Origin: Desulfovibrio piger
GTDB taxonomy: Bacteria; Desulfobacterota; Desulfovibrionia; Desulfovibrionales; Desulfovibrionaceae
Direction: 5' to 3'
DNA length: 55,720 bases
NCBI RefSeq assembly: GCF_012843875.1
Contig: NZ_JABAFY010000015.1
Coordinates: forward strand, 1-55,720
Shown one piece after another: positions 45,371 to 54,152 of this stretch. The first letter of the stretch is position 1, and each line of letters starts with the position of its first letter. Both the position numbers and the translations under genes were made by a program. Below the pieces are notes generated by a model. The model saw nothing but the letters and a program-made list of their open reading frames with translations. It searched no databases and had not been told where the DNA came from.

Positions 45371-46051
45371 ATGGAGCTCATCTACACTGGCAAAACGAAG
45401 AACGTCTATGCCCTGGAAAACGGCAACTATCTGCTGAAGTTCAAAGATGACTGCACCGGCAAGGACGGCGTTTTCGATCCCGGCGAGAACTCCGTGGGCC
45501 TGACCATCGACGGCGTGGGCGACGTGAACCTGCGCATGTCCATCTACTTCTTCGAAAAGATCAATGCCGCCGGCATCAAGACCCACTATGTGAGCGCCAA
45601 CCTGGCCGACACCACCATGGAAGTCCTGCCTGCCAAGCCCTTCGGCAAGGGCCTGGAAGTGATCTGCCGCCACAAGGCCGTGGGCAGCTTCATCCGCCGT
45701 TACGGTGATTACATCGAAGAAGGTGCCGACCTGCCCGCCTATGTGGAAACCACCTTCAAGAACGACGCCCTGGGCGACCCCCTGGTCACCAAGGACGCCC
45801 TGGTGGCCCTGGGCGTGATGACCGACAAGCAGTACGACGACATCAAGGACATGACCCAGAAGATCACCCAGATCGTGGCCGACGACCTGAAGGAAAAGGG
45901 CCTGGTCCTGTACGACATCAAGTTCGAATACGGCTATGACGCCGACGGCAAGGTCATCCTCATCGACGAGATCGCCTCCGGCAACATGCGCGTCTACAAG
46001 GACGGCAAGTACATCGATCCCATGACCCTGTCCAAGATGTTCTTTGCCTAA
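45371..46051 (+). CDS. purC: Phosphoribosylaminoimidazole-succinocarboxamide synthase
   Basis: A 226-residue ATP-dependent enzyme that joins aspartate to CAIR in purine synthesis. It opens with the family signature [21 protein letters not shown] (ATP lid). [19 protein letters not shown] near residue 155 and the C-terminal [14 protein letters not shown] near 198 complete the active site; the usual DE-SPDSCRFW is here [11 protein letters not shown], as in one subgroup. GGAGG lies before the ATG. It is a single gene with its own terminator. Confidence 0.93.
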   Translation: MELIYTGKTKNVYALENGNYLLKFKDDCTGKDGVFDPGENSVGLTIDGVGDVNLRMSIYFFEKINAAGIKTHYVSANLADTTMEVLPAKPFGKGLEVICRHKAVGSFIRRYGDYIEEGADLPAYVETTFKNDALGDPLVTKDALVALGVMTDKQYDDIKDMTQKITQIVADDLKEKGLVLYDIKFEYGYDADGKVILIDEIASGNMRVYKDGKYIDPMTLSKMFFA

Positions 46052-46109
46052 TCGGCAAGGACCTCCCCGCCGCGGCCTGACGGGCTGACGGCATCCGCCT
46101 GCAAGGCAC

Positions 46110-46144
46110 GCCCGGTATGGAATGCTCCATGCCGGGCTTTTTTT
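46110..46144 (+). terminator. Intrinsic terminator after purC
   Basis: GCCCGGTATGGA pairs with TCCATGCCGGGC (one G-T wobble), loop ATGC, then seven T. Confidence 0.93.
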
Positions 46145-46354
46145 ATGCCGGATGCAGCTGCGGGACGGGACTTTTTCCCTCTCCGTCATGCGCAGGGCAG
46201 ACGATCCAGCAATCTTTCCAGCCTGTCGGCGCAGCAGTGACACACGACGCCCTTCCAAGCCCCTCACACACAACGCGACAGCCTTCAATAATCTGGAATC
46301 ACAGAAGAAAAACAAGACATCACAAAGCCGGCATGATTTTCTCCAGCGTTCGCA

Positions 46355-46384
46355 TTGCAGCCATTACAAATAAAATGATACAAT
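46355..46384 (+). promoter_or_regulatory. Promoter of the type I-C cas operon
   Basis: TTGCAG, 18 bases, TACAAT, in an AT-rich stretch about 45 bases before the cas3 start. No other good promoter is seen before cas2, so cas3 to cas2 probably form one transcript. Confidence 0.55.
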
Positions 46385-46428
46385 AAAATAAAGACACATA
46401 TATTTTTCCATACTCTCGGGAGGGACGC

Positions 46429-48774
46429 ATGCTGTACGCGCATACGCTCGCCGGCCATCCGAAAAAAGACTGGCAGACCTTGCAGGAGCATCTGGACAAC
46501 GTCGGCAGGCTGGCAGCGGACTTTGCCTCCTTGTTCGGAGCCGCCAGGACAGGGGCGACGCTGGGTACCCACCACGATGCCGGAAAAGCCACAGAAGGAT
46601 TCCAGCGCAGGCTGGAAGGCGGCCTACGTGTCGATCATTCCACAGCAGGGGCCGTACTGCTCGGGCAACGCTGGGAAGCGTCTCCATCCCGGCAGACCGC
46701 CGCCCTGGGCACCATGCTGTCCCGTTTTCTGGCCTATCCCATCCTCGGACATCACGGCGGCCTGCCCGACGCCGGATCCGAATACGGTACCGGTCTCGAC
46801 CATCGCCTTGCTCCCGGCAATATCCAAAATCTCCCCTCCTGGGACCCCGCGGCCATCCCGCTTCCGGCCTCTCCCATGGACATCTACCAGGAGATGCTCC
46901 CGCTCATCTGCAAGCAGGGACGCCATCCTGATCCCTTCCGCATCTGCTTTGCCCTGCGCATGCTGTTTTCCTGCCTTGTGGATGCCGACTATCTCGATAC
47001 GGAACGTTTCTGCACCCCCGACATCTACCGGCTCCGGCCAGCGGTCCCCGCCCTGTCGCCGCTGGCCGTCCGTCTGGAAGACTATCTGCATCGCAAAGGA
47101 TTCCTGCACGCAAGCCGTGTGGCCCCGGAAGAACTTGAGGCAGGTGCGGCCGCGCCCTGCGGCAGCAGTGAACGCCAAAAGGCCATCGCCCTGGCCCGCT
47201 CCTTCATCCGCGAACAGTGCGAACAGGCTGCGGCCGCCGCTCCCGGCCTGTTCTCGCTCACAGTCCCGACCGGAGGGGGCAAGACGCTCTCCTCGCTGTC
47301 TTTCGCCATACGGCACGCCATCCGGCACGATCTGCGCCGCATCATCTTTGTGGTGCCCTACACCAGCATCATCGAACAGAACGCCCAAATATTCCGCGAG
47401 GCGCTCGGCGATGAGGTGGTGCTGGAACACCACAGCAATTTCGTCCATCCCGACGAAGGTGATGACGAAAGCACGGCCAGCCTGCAATACCGGCTGAGTA
47501 CGGAAAACTGGGAAGCAGCCGTCATCGTCACCACGTCCGTCCAGTTTTTCGAATCCCTGTTTTCCTGCAAGCCTTCCCGCTGCCGCAAGCTGCACAACAT
47601 CGCCCGCAGTGTGGTCATCCTCGACGAAGCCCAGATGATCCCCGTGCCCTTTGTCGCCCCCTGCGTGGAAGCCCTGCGCAGCCTTGCCGGGCACTACGGG
47701 ACAAGCATCGTCCTCTGCACGGCCACCCAGCCGGCCCTGCTGCGCTCCACGGCCCTGCCCTGCGGGTTTGAGCCGGACGAAGTCCGCAGCCTGGTGCCCG
47801 AAGCGACCCTCCCGGCCCTGTTCAGGATCTTTGAACGCGTGCGGACGACCTTTGAGCCCATGCTCACCGATGCGGAACTGGGCGCACGCCTGCTGGCGGA
47901 GCGCCAGGTGCTCTGCATCCTGAATTCACGGCGCCATGCCCGCGCGCTGTTCGAGCGATGCGGCAAAAACGAGGATCTTTTCCATCTCAGCGCGTACATG
48001 ACGCCCTGCCACCGCAGCCGCACCTTGCAGACCATACGGGAAAGGCTGGCCAGCGGCCTTCCCTGCCGTGTCATCAGCACCTCGCTCATCGAGTGCGGCG
48101 TGGATATCAGCTTTCCCGTGGTCTACCGCGAACGCAACGGCCTCGATGTCATTGCCCAGGCAGCCGGGCGCTGCAACAGGCATGGAGAACGGGAGCTTGG
48201 GCAGGTCTGCGTCTTTGACGGCGAACAGCCCGTTCCCCTCCGGGCCGCCGACCTGAACCGCAGGCGCGAGGCCTGTGCCCTTGTCCAGGATGCGGACGAC
48301 CTGTTCGGGCCCGCGACCATCCGGCGTTATTTCCAGGCCCTGTACAGCCACCCGGAACTGCTCGATGAGCACGCCATCCTCCGGAAGATGAAGCTCGTCA
48401 CCTCCTCCAATGCCGCACTGGACCCGCGCTTTTACCGCATCCCCAAGCTGGATGCGGATTTTGCGGAGATCGACAGAACATTCCAGTTTATCGAATCTCA
48501 AACGGATAGCGTGGTCATCGAATCCCAGCTCCCGGAAGAGTTGCGCACCTGCCTGCGCAACGCGCAGGCCCTCCCCTCCCGGGTGTTCCGCAGGCTGCAA
48601 TCCTACAGCGTCCAGGTCTATCGCTGGGAACGGGAAGCCATGGAACAGGCCGGCCGGCTGGAGTGCCTCCATGACTGCGTGTACCTGCTCAGCGGCGGTC
48701 TGGGCTATGCGGAGGACACCGGACTGGATGTGCGGATGGCGGACGGCATCTCCTCGGCAGATCTGGTTTTCTGA
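46429..48774 (+). CDS. cas3: CRISPR-associated nuclease-helicase Cas3 (type I-C)
   Basis: A 781-residue effector recruited by target-bound Cascade to unwind and degrade DNA. An N-terminal HD nuclease domain has THHDAGKATEGFQ (His49-Asp50) and the later GHHGGLP. The SF2 helicase has Walker A VPTGGGKTLSS (Lys285), Walker B as DEAQ in VVILDEAQMIP (399-402), LCTATQPAL (motif III), and motif VI AQAAGRCNRHGE near residue 580. Length fits I-C Cas3. GGGAGG precedes the ATG. First gene of the operon; cas5c follows after 56 bases. No break or missing catalytic residue was seen. Confidence 0.95.
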   Translation: MLYAHTLAGHPKKDWQTLQEHLDNVGRLAADFASLFGAARTGATLGTHHDAGKATEGFQRRLEGGLRVDHSTAGAVLLGQRWEASPSRQTAALGTMLSRFLAYPILGHHGGLPDAGSEYGTGLDHRLAPGNIQNLPSWDPAAIPLPASPMDIYQEMLPLICKQGRHPDPFRICFALRMLFSCLVDADYLDTERFCTPDIYRLRPAVPALSPLAVRLEDYLHRKGFLHASRVAPEELEAGAAAPCGSSERQKAIALARSFIREQCEQAAAAAPGLFSLTVPTGGGKTLSSLSFAIRHAIRHDLRRIIFVVPYTSIIEQNAQIFREALGDEVVLEHHSNFVHPDEGDDESTASLQYRLSTENWEAAVIVTTSVQFFESLFSCKPSRCRKLHNIARSVVILDEAQMIPVPFVAPCVEALRSLAGHYGTSIVLCTATQPALLRSTALPCGFEPDEVRSLVPEATLPALFRIFERVRTTFEPMLTDAELGARLLAERQVLCILNSRRHARALFERCGKNEDLFHLSAYMTPCHRSRTLQTIRERLASGLPCRVISTSLIECGVDISFPVVYRERNGLDVIAQAAGRCNRHGERELGQVCVFDGEQPVPLRAADLNRRREACALVQDADDLFGPATIRRYFQALYSHPELLDEHAILRKMKLVTSSNAALDPRFYRIPKLDADFAEIDRTFQFIESQTDSVVIESQLPEELRTCLRNAQALPSRVFRRLQSYSVQVYRWEREAMEQAGRLECLHDCVYLLSGGLGYAEDTGLDVRMADGISSADLVF

Positions 48775-48830
48775 TCCGCCAGACAGGCCGGGAAGATCCC
48801 GGCAAGGACAGCAACTGAAAGGAGGCTCCC

Positions 48831-49499
48831 ATGATCGGAGTCAGATTACGGGTCCGGGGCGACTATGCCCTGTTCACCCGCCCGGAAAACAAGGGGGAAC
48901 GCTGCAGCTATGATGTCCCCACGCCATCGGCGATGCGCGGCATCCTTGAAGCCATCCACTGGAAACCGGCCATACGCTGGCTCGTGGACAGGATCCACGT
49001 CCTGAACCCCATCGTGTTCGACAGCATCCGGCGCAACGAGGTCTCGGAAAAGGGCCCCAGCCTGAAAAGCGTCAAAAATGCGGCAAAGAACGGCACGCCC
49101 CTGTACCTGTTCGCCGACGAATGCCGCCAGCAACGGGCCACCCTGCTGCTGCGGCATGTGGATTACGTCATCGAGGCCCATTTCGAGCTGACGGACAAAG
49201 CCGGCCCGTCGGACAACGAAGGCAAGCACATCGACATCTTTCGGCGCCGCGCACGGAATGGCGAGTGCTTCCAGCAGCCCTGCCTGGGCTGCCGTGAGTT
49301 CCCCGCCTATTTTTCCCTTCTGGAAGAAGAGGATGCGATGCCCGCCTCCAGCCTGGCCCACGATGCGCCGCGCGATCTCGGCTATATGCTGTACGACATC
49401 GACTATGCCCACGGCATGAAGCCCCTGTTCTATCGTCCGCGCCTGGAACAGGGGATCATCGACGTGGCCCGCTGGAAAAGGGAAACCCTATGTATCTGA
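48831..49499 (+). CDS. cas5c: Cas5c (Cas5d), crRNA-processing Cascade subunit
   Basis: A 222-residue RAMP protein. In type I-C it replaces Cas6, cutting pre-crRNA in the repeat and staying on the 5' handle. N-terminal VRLRVRGDYALFTRPENKGERCSYD and PTPSAMRGILEAIHWKPAI are the family hallmark, and QRATLLLRHVDYVIEAHFEL near residue 100 is the core strand. YFSLLEEE and GYMLYDIDY follow. AAAGGAGG lies before the ATG. The 3' end overlaps cas8c by 10 bases. Confidence 0.95.
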   Translation: MIGVRLRVRGDYALFTRPENKGERCSYDVPTPSAMRGILEAIHWKPAIRWLVDRIHVLNPIVFDSIRRNEVSEKGPSLKSVKNAAKNGTPLYLFADECRQQRATLLLRHVDYVIEAHFELTDKAGPSDNEGKHIDIFRRRARNGECFQQPCLGCREFPAYFSLLEEEDAMPASSLAHDAPRDLGYMLYDIDYAHGMKPLFYRPRLEQGIIDVARWKRETLCI

Positions 49500-51643
49500 C
49501 AGAACTGTACCGTTTTTACGAACGCATGACGCAGGATCCCCAGTCCGGCATGCCGCCCGAAGGCATGAGCGCCGAAGCCATCCACTTTGCTCTGGTCATC
49601 GGCGAAGACGGCAGCCTGAAAGGCGTGCATGACCTGCGCGACAGCAAAGGCAAGCCGCTGCGCCGTTTCGTACCGGCGGCGGTCAGCCGATCGAGCAATG
49701 TCGCCGCCAACTTCCTGTGGGACAAGACCTCCTACGTCCTCGGCATCGACGGACGTGACGATTCCTGCCCCTCCCCGGAAAAACGACAGGCCTTTCTGGC
49801 GCTGCATCATGAGCGTTTCGATGCCTGCCCGGACAGACACGCCAAGGCGCTGCTGGCCTTTCTGGATCACTGGCGGCCGGAGATGCTCCACAGCCTGCCC
49901 GAACGTCAGGCCCTGCTGGGTAGCCGCCTGGTCTTCCAGCTTGAAGGCGAAGACCGCTTCCTCCACGAAGAACCGGCCATGGACACAGGCCCGGCAACGG
50001 GCAGCGCAGAGATCTCCTTTGCCTTGGTCATCGCTGAAGACGGCAGCCTGAGATCTGTCCGCGACCTGCGCGACAGTAAAGGCAAGCCGCGCAAGATGTC
50101 CGTCCCGGCGGCACGGCGGCAGAAAAAGGAACTGCTCCCGAACATGCTCTGGGATGAGGCGGCGTATGTGCTGGGTGTTGACGGAAAGGACGATACACGC
50201 CCCAGCCCGGAGACCGCGGCAGCCTTCCACGCCCTCCACAGGAAACTGCTGCAGGATGCGGACGACAGACACGCCCGCGCCCTGCTGGCCTTTCTGGACC
50301 GCTGGCAGCCGGAGATGCTCCAAAGCCTGCCCGAACGTCAGGCCCTTCTGGACAGCAACCTGGTCTTCCGGCTCCAGGGCGAAGAGGGATTCCTGCACGA
50401 ACACCCCGCCCTGCAGCGGATCTGGCTGGACAATCTCGACGGACAGGAATGCCCGCAGGGCCAGTGCCTCGTCACGGGCAGGGAAGGCCCCATCCTGAAA
50501 GTGCATCCCGTCATCAAAGGCGTCATAGGCGCCCAGACCTCGGGGGCCCGTCTCATCTCGTTCACCTGCAACTCGTTCCAGTCCTTCGGCAAGGAACAAA
50601 GCGAAAATGCCCCTGTCAGCCCGCGCGCGGCCCGCGGCTATACCACGGCCCTGAACTACCTGCTCCAAAAGGAGCACAAACAGGTCGTGCGCCTGGGGGA
50701 AGACAGCATCGTCTTCTGGACGGACAGGGCCTGCGCGGAGGAATCCCTGCTCGGGGCCCTGTTCGACGGCCTCGACGCCACCGAGCAGACGCAGGACAAC
50801 GCCCTGCTGCACAAGGTCCGCTCCCTGCTGACGGCCATGGCCTGCGGCCGCCCCGTCAGTGAAGATGACGGTATCGACACCAGCGTACGCTTTTTCGTAC
50901 TCGGACTTGCCCCCAATGCCGCCCGGCTGGGCGTCCGTCTCTGGGTGACGGACACCTTCGGCAATCTGCTGCAACGCTTCGGCCGCTGGTATCGCGACCT
51001 GGCCATCGAACGCCGCTACCCCGGCGAAGAGGAGCACCCCGCCCTGTGGCAGCTGCTGCGGGACCTTGCCCCCTTGCAAAAATCCGAAAACATCCCGCCC
51101 CTGCTCGGCGGGCAGCTGCTGCGCAGCATCCTGCTGGGGCGCGCCTGGCCGCAAAGCATGTACACTGCCGCCCTGCAGCGCATCCACGCGGACAAGAACG
51201 TCACCTATTACCGGGCCGCGCTCATCAAGGCCCATCTTTGCGATACGACAGCAAAAGGAGCCACCATGTCACTGGACAAGGAAGAACAGAACAAGGGTTA
51301 CCGGCTGGGCCGCCTGTTCGCGGTCCTGGAAAAAGCCCAGACCGACGCGCTGGGCAGCGTGAACGCGTCGCTCCGGGAACGCTACATCGGCGCGGCCTCG
51401 ACGCGGCCCTGCCTGGTGTTCCCGCAGCTGCTGAAGACGGCCCAGTTCCACATCTCCAAAAGTGCCAAGCAGCATCCCGGCTACGACATCCGCTTTTCCC
51501 GTCTGGTAAGCGAGATCATGGACGGCATGACGGTCTTTCCGCCTGTGCTCTCGCTGGAGGATCAGGGCCGCTTCATGCTGGGCTACTATCATCAGAACAA
51601 CGCACTCTATCAGAAAAAGACGGCTGACGACGCCGAAAACTAA
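49490..51643 (+). CDS. cas8c: Cas8c (Csd1) Cascade large subunit with a duplicated N-terminal region
   Basis: The large subunit of type I-C Cascade; in this family it reads the PAM and helps open the target. At 717 residues it is about 144 longer than I expect for Csd1 (about 570-610). The excess is an internal tandem repeat: residues 33-163 align without gaps to 177-307 at a constant offset of 144, with 83 of 131 identical. Both copies carry the family's N-terminal core, FALVI-EDGSL near 33/177, LWD-YVLG near 76/220, and LPERQALL near 137/281. The normal remainder follows, including TGREGPILKVHP near residue 330. It overlaps cas5c by 10 bases. An internal start at 51266 encodes Cas11c. No frameshift is seen, so the long form should be made. 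Confidence 0.93.
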   Translation: MYLTELYRFYERMTQDPQSGMPPEGMSAEAIHFALVIGEDGSLKGVHDLRDSKGKPLRRFVPAAVSRSSNVAANFLWDKTSYVLGIDGRDDSCPSPEKRQAFLALHHERFDACPDRHAKALLAFLDHWRPEMLHSLPERQALLGSRLVFQLEGEDRFLHEEPAMDTGPATGSAEISFALVIAEDGSLRSVRDLRDSKGKPRKMSVPAARRQKKELLPNMLWDEAAYVLGVDGKDDTRPSPETAAAFHALHRKLLQDADDRHARALLAFLDRWQPEMLQSLPERQALLDSNLVFRLQGEEGFLHEHPALQRIWLDNLDGQECPQGQCLVTGREGPILKVHPVIKGVIGAQTSGARLISFTCNSFQSFGKEQSENAPVSPRAARGYTTALNYLLQKEHKQVVRLGEDSIVFWTDRACAEESLLGALFDGLDATEQTQDNALLHKVRSLLTAMACGRPVSEDDGIDTSVRFFVLGLAPNAARLGVRLWVTDTFGNLLQRFGRWYRDLAIERRYPGEEEHPALWQLLRDLAPLQKSENIPPLLGGQLLRSILLGRAWPQSMYTAALQRIHADKNVTYYRAALIKAHLCDTTAKGATMSLDKEEQNKGYRLGRLFAVLEKAQTDALGSVNASLRERYIGAASTRPCLVFPQLLKTAQFHISKSAKQHPGYDIRFSRLVSEIMDGMTVFPPVLSLEDQGRFMLGYYHQNNALYQKKTADDAEN
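49586..49978 (+). repeat. Cas8c internal duplication, copy 1
   Basis: Codes for residues 33-163 of Cas8c and pairs with copy 2 exactly 432 bases downstream. Within the copies short blocks are near identical in DNA (for example GAAGACGGCAGCCTGA in both), while others have diverged. Confidence 0.9.
50018..50410 (+). repeat. Cas8c internal duplication, copy 2
   Basis: Codes for residues 177-307. Divergence is greatest in the segment VSRSSNVAAN (copy 1) against RRQKKELLPN (copy 2), just before the LWD motif; copy 2 has gained basic residues there. Confidence 0.9.
51266..51643 (+). CDS. cas11c: Cas11c small subunit from an internal start inside cas8c
   Basis: In type I-C systems the small subunit Cas11c is translated from within cas8c in the same frame. 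Here an ATG at codon 593 of cas8c is preceded by AAAAGGAGCCACC, a near-perfect Shine-Dalgarno site of a quality not needed inside an ordinary ORF. The product is 125 residues (MSLDKEEQNKGYRLGRLFAV at the start), basic and helical, the expected size. It would line the Cascade belly in two copies and stabilise the R-loop. The role is from the family; the start is seen in the sequence. Confidence 0.8.
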   Translation: MSLDKEEQNKGYRLGRLFAVLEKAQTDALGSVNASLRERYIGAASTRPCLVFPQLLKTAQFHISKSAKQHPGYDIRFSRLVSEIMDGMTVFPPVLSLEDQGRFMLGYYHQNNALYQKKTADDAEN

Positions 51644-51654
51644 GGAGAACTGCC

Positions 51655-52512
51655 ATGCCTGCCATCACGAACCGTTATGACTTCGTGCTTTTCTTCGACG
51701 TGGAGAACGGCAACCCCAACGGCGATCCCGACGCCGGCAACATGCCCCGCATCGATCCCGAGACCGGCCTGGGGCTGGTGACGGACGTCTGCCTCAAGCG
51801 CAAGGTGCGCAATTATGTGGAGCTGGCCAAGGAAGGAGCCACCGGCTACCGGATCTATGTGCAGGAAAAAGCCGTGCTCAACCAGAAGAACCAGGAAGCC
51901 TACACGGCCCTGTCGCTGAAGGCGGAATCCAAAAAGCTGCCCAAAAAGCCTGACGACGCCCGCGCCGTCACGGCCTGGATGTGCGAGAACTTTTTCGACA
52001 TCCGTACCTTCGGCGCTGTCATGAGCACGGAAGTGAACTGCGGTCAGGTACGCGGCCCGGTGCAGCTGACCTTTGCCCGCAGCGTGGAGCCCGTCGTCCC
52101 TGCCGAGGTGAGCATCACGCGTATGGCCGTGACCAATGAAAAAGACCTGGAAAAAGAGCGCACCATGGGCCGCAAGTTCATCGTGCCTTACGGCCTGTAC
52201 CGGATGGAGGGCTTTGTTTCCGTCCCGCTGGCGGAAAAAAGCGGCTTTGCCGATGACGACCTGGACCTGCTGTGGGAGGCGCTCAGCAACATGTTCGAGC
52301 ATGACCGCTCAGCGGCACGCGGCAAGATGGGCGCCCGCAAGCTGTTCATCTTCAAGCATGAAAAACGCATGGGCAACGCGCCCGCACAAAAGCTTTTCGA
52401 CATGGTGCACTGCCGCCGCACCAGTGAAGGCCCGGCCCGCGGCTTTGCGGATTATGCCGTCACGCTGGAAGGCACCTGCCCTGAAGGCATCAGTGTGGAA
52501 GAACGCCTGTAG
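51655..52512 (+). CDS. cas7c: Cas7c (Csd2) Cascade backbone
   Basis: A 285-residue RAMP protein that polymerises along the crRNA spacer. RYDFVLFFDVENGNPNGDPD at the N-terminus is the Cas7 hallmark; DVCLKRKVRNYVEL near residue 44 and FFDIRTFGAVMSTE near 112 are also typical, as is RMAVTNEKDLEKERTMGRK near 156. AAGGAG precedes the ATG, 11 bases after cas8c. Intact and normal in length. Confidence 0.96.
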   Translation: MPAITNRYDFVLFFDVENGNPNGDPDAGNMPRIDPETGLGLVTDVCLKRKVRNYVELAKEGATGYRIYVQEKAVLNQKNQEAYTALSLKAESKKLPKKPDDARAVTAWMCENFFDIRTFGAVMSTEVNCGQVRGPVQLTFARSVEPVVPAEVSITRMAVTNEKDLEKERTMGRKFIVPYGLYRMEGFVSVPLAEKSGFADDDLDLLWEALSNMFEHDRSAARGKMGARKLFIFKHEKRMGNAPAQKLFDMVHCRRTSEGPARGFADYAVTLEGTCPEGISVEERL

Positions 52513-52514
52513 CC

Positions 52515-53129
52515 ATGCACGACATCCTGTTGTCCGCCCTGCAGCATTATGTGGTCTGTCCCCGGCAGTGCGCGCTCATCCATATGGAACAGATATGGAC
52601 GGAAAACGAGCACACCGCCGCGGGACGCCTGCTGCACGAGTCCGTCCACAGCGGGGAGACCCGGCTGCGGGACGGCGTCAGGATCGTCACAGACCTTGAA
52701 CTCCATTCCACGCGGCTGGGGCTCCGCGGCAAATCTGATGCCGTGGAGCTCCACCGCGACGGCAGACGATGGCGGCCCTACCCGGTGGAATACAAAAAAG
52801 GCTCTCCCCATGGAGACTGTCTGGCGGACAGCATCCAGCTCTGCGGGCAAGCCCTGTGTCTGGAAGAGATGTTTGCCACGTCCATCCCCGAAGGGGCCCT
52901 GTTTTACGGCACGCCTCACCGGCGTACGCTGGTGCGGTTCAGCCCGGAGCTTCGGGAAAAAACGGAGCGGACCGTCGCGGCCGTGCGGGAGATGCTGGCA
53001 AGCGCCCGGCTGCCCTGCGCACAAAAAAGCGCCGTCTGTTCTTCCTGCTCGCTTGCTGCCTGCTGCATGCCCGGTTCGCCGCCTGCTGTTTCCGTCTATC
53101 TGGACAAACTGTGTGAGGAAGAGGGATGA
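52515..53129 (+). CDS. cas4: Cas4 adaptation nuclease
   Basis: A 204-residue RecB-like exonuclease with an iron-sulfur cluster that helps Cas1-Cas2 pick PAM-adjacent spacers and set their direction. The N-terminal Cys15 is in VVCPRQCALIH. The nuclease motifs are LRGKSDAVEL (Asp) and PVEYKKGSPHGD (Glu and Lys), then DSIQLCGQALCLEEM. The C-terminal cluster Cys occur in AVCSSCSLAACC. The start is 2 bases after cas7c; the stop overlaps cas1 as ATGA. Confidence 0.94.
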   Translation: MHDILLSALQHYVVCPRQCALIHMEQIWTENEHTAAGRLLHESVHSGETRLRDGVRIVTDLELHSTRLGLRGKSDAVELHRDGRRWRPYPVEYKKGSPHGDCLADSIQLCGQALCLEEMFATSIPEGALFYGTPHRRTLVRFSPELREKTERTVAAVREMLASARLPCAQKSAVCSSCSLAACCMPGSPPAVSVYLDKLCEEEG

Positions 53130-54145
53130 AACGCTATCTGAATACCTTGTTCGTCACCACGCAGGATACCTGGCTCTCCAAACAGGGGGAATGTGTGGAG
53201 CTGCACCATGACGGACAGAGCCTTGGGACCATCCCCCTGCATACACTCCAGTCCATCGCCTGCTTTGGCCGGGTAAGTTGCAGCCCGTATCTTCTGGAAC
53301 ATTGTGCGGCACTGGGCGTCACGGTCTCCTGGTTTTCCGAGAGCGGCCGTTTCATGGCGTCTGTCCAGGGCCCGACCAGGGGGAACGTGCTCTTGCGCCG
53401 GGCCCAGTACCGCGCGACCGACAGCCCCCGGCAGACGGCCGACCTTGCGCGCTCCTTCCTGATAGGCAAGGTGGCCAACTGCAGGACCATACTCATGCGA
53501 CAGGCGCGCAACGCCCCTCTTCCGGCCCTGTCCGCCGCCATCGAATCCCTGGGCCATACCCTCAGGCAGCTCCGCCGGGAAGACGACCTGGAGACCCTGC
53601 GAGGGCTGGAAGGCGATGCCGCCCGGACATACTTCGGCGCCTTCGATCTGCTCATCCGTCCCCAATGCCGTGCCGGGGGCATGGTCTTTGAGCAGAGGAG
53701 CAGGCGCCCTCCCATGAACGAGGTGAACTGTCTCCTTTCCTTTCTCTATACCCTGCTTGCCCATGATATCCGCAGCGCGTGCGAAAGCGTCGGCCTGGAT
53801 CCGGCCGTCGGCTTTCTCCATCGGGAACGCCCCGGCCGGGCAAGCCTGGCGCTGGACATCATGGAAGAATTTCGTCCGTATCTTGCGGACAGGCTGGCCC
53901 TGTCGCTCATCAACCGACAGCAGCTGACGGCAAAGGACTTCATCCGCGCACCGTCGGGAGCTGTCACCATGAAGGAAAAAAGCCGAAAAAAGGTCATCGT
54001 TGCCTGGCAGGAAAGAAAAAAAGACGACGTGGAGCATCCCTTCCTCCATGAACGCATGGCTGTCGGCCTTGTTTTTTCATCCAGGCCCGCCTGCTGGCCA
54101 GGACCCTCCGTGATGATCTGGAAGCCTATCCCCCCTTTGTCGTGA
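53126..54145 (+). CDS. cas1: Cas1 integrase with a frameshifted C-terminus
   Basis: A 339-residue frame of the integrase that inserts spacers. The metal-binding residues are present: Glu162 in GLEGDAARTYF, His232 in GFLHRERPGR and the acidic group DIMEEFRP (244-250). The last 22 residues, from SSRPACWPGP on, do not resemble Cas1. Adding one T to the T6 tract at 54072-54077 restores the expected ending FIQARLLARTLRDDLEAY then PPFVVR and a stop at 54148-54150, which overlaps cas2's possible GTG start. The intact protein would have 341 residues. So cas1 carries a one-base deletion, a sequence error, or a slippage site. Conserved family C-terminus is otherwise lost. Confidence 0.88.
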   Translation: MKRYLNTLFVTTQDTWLSKQGECVELHHDGQSLGTIPLHTLQSIACFGRVSCSPYLLEHCAALGVTVSWFSESGRFMASVQGPTRGNVLLRRAQYRATDSPRQTADLARSFLIGKVANCRTILMRQARNAPLPALSAAIESLGHTLRQLRREDDLETLRGLEGDAARTYFGAFDLLIRPQCRAGGMVFEQRSRRPPMNEVNCLLSFLYTLLAHDIRSACESVGLDPAVGFLHRERPGRASLALDIMEEFRPYLADRLALSLINRQQLTAKDFIRAPSGAVTMKEKSRKKVIVAWQERKKDDVEHPFLHERMAVGLVFSSRPACWPGPSVMIWKPIPPLS

Positions 54146-54152
54146 GGTGATC

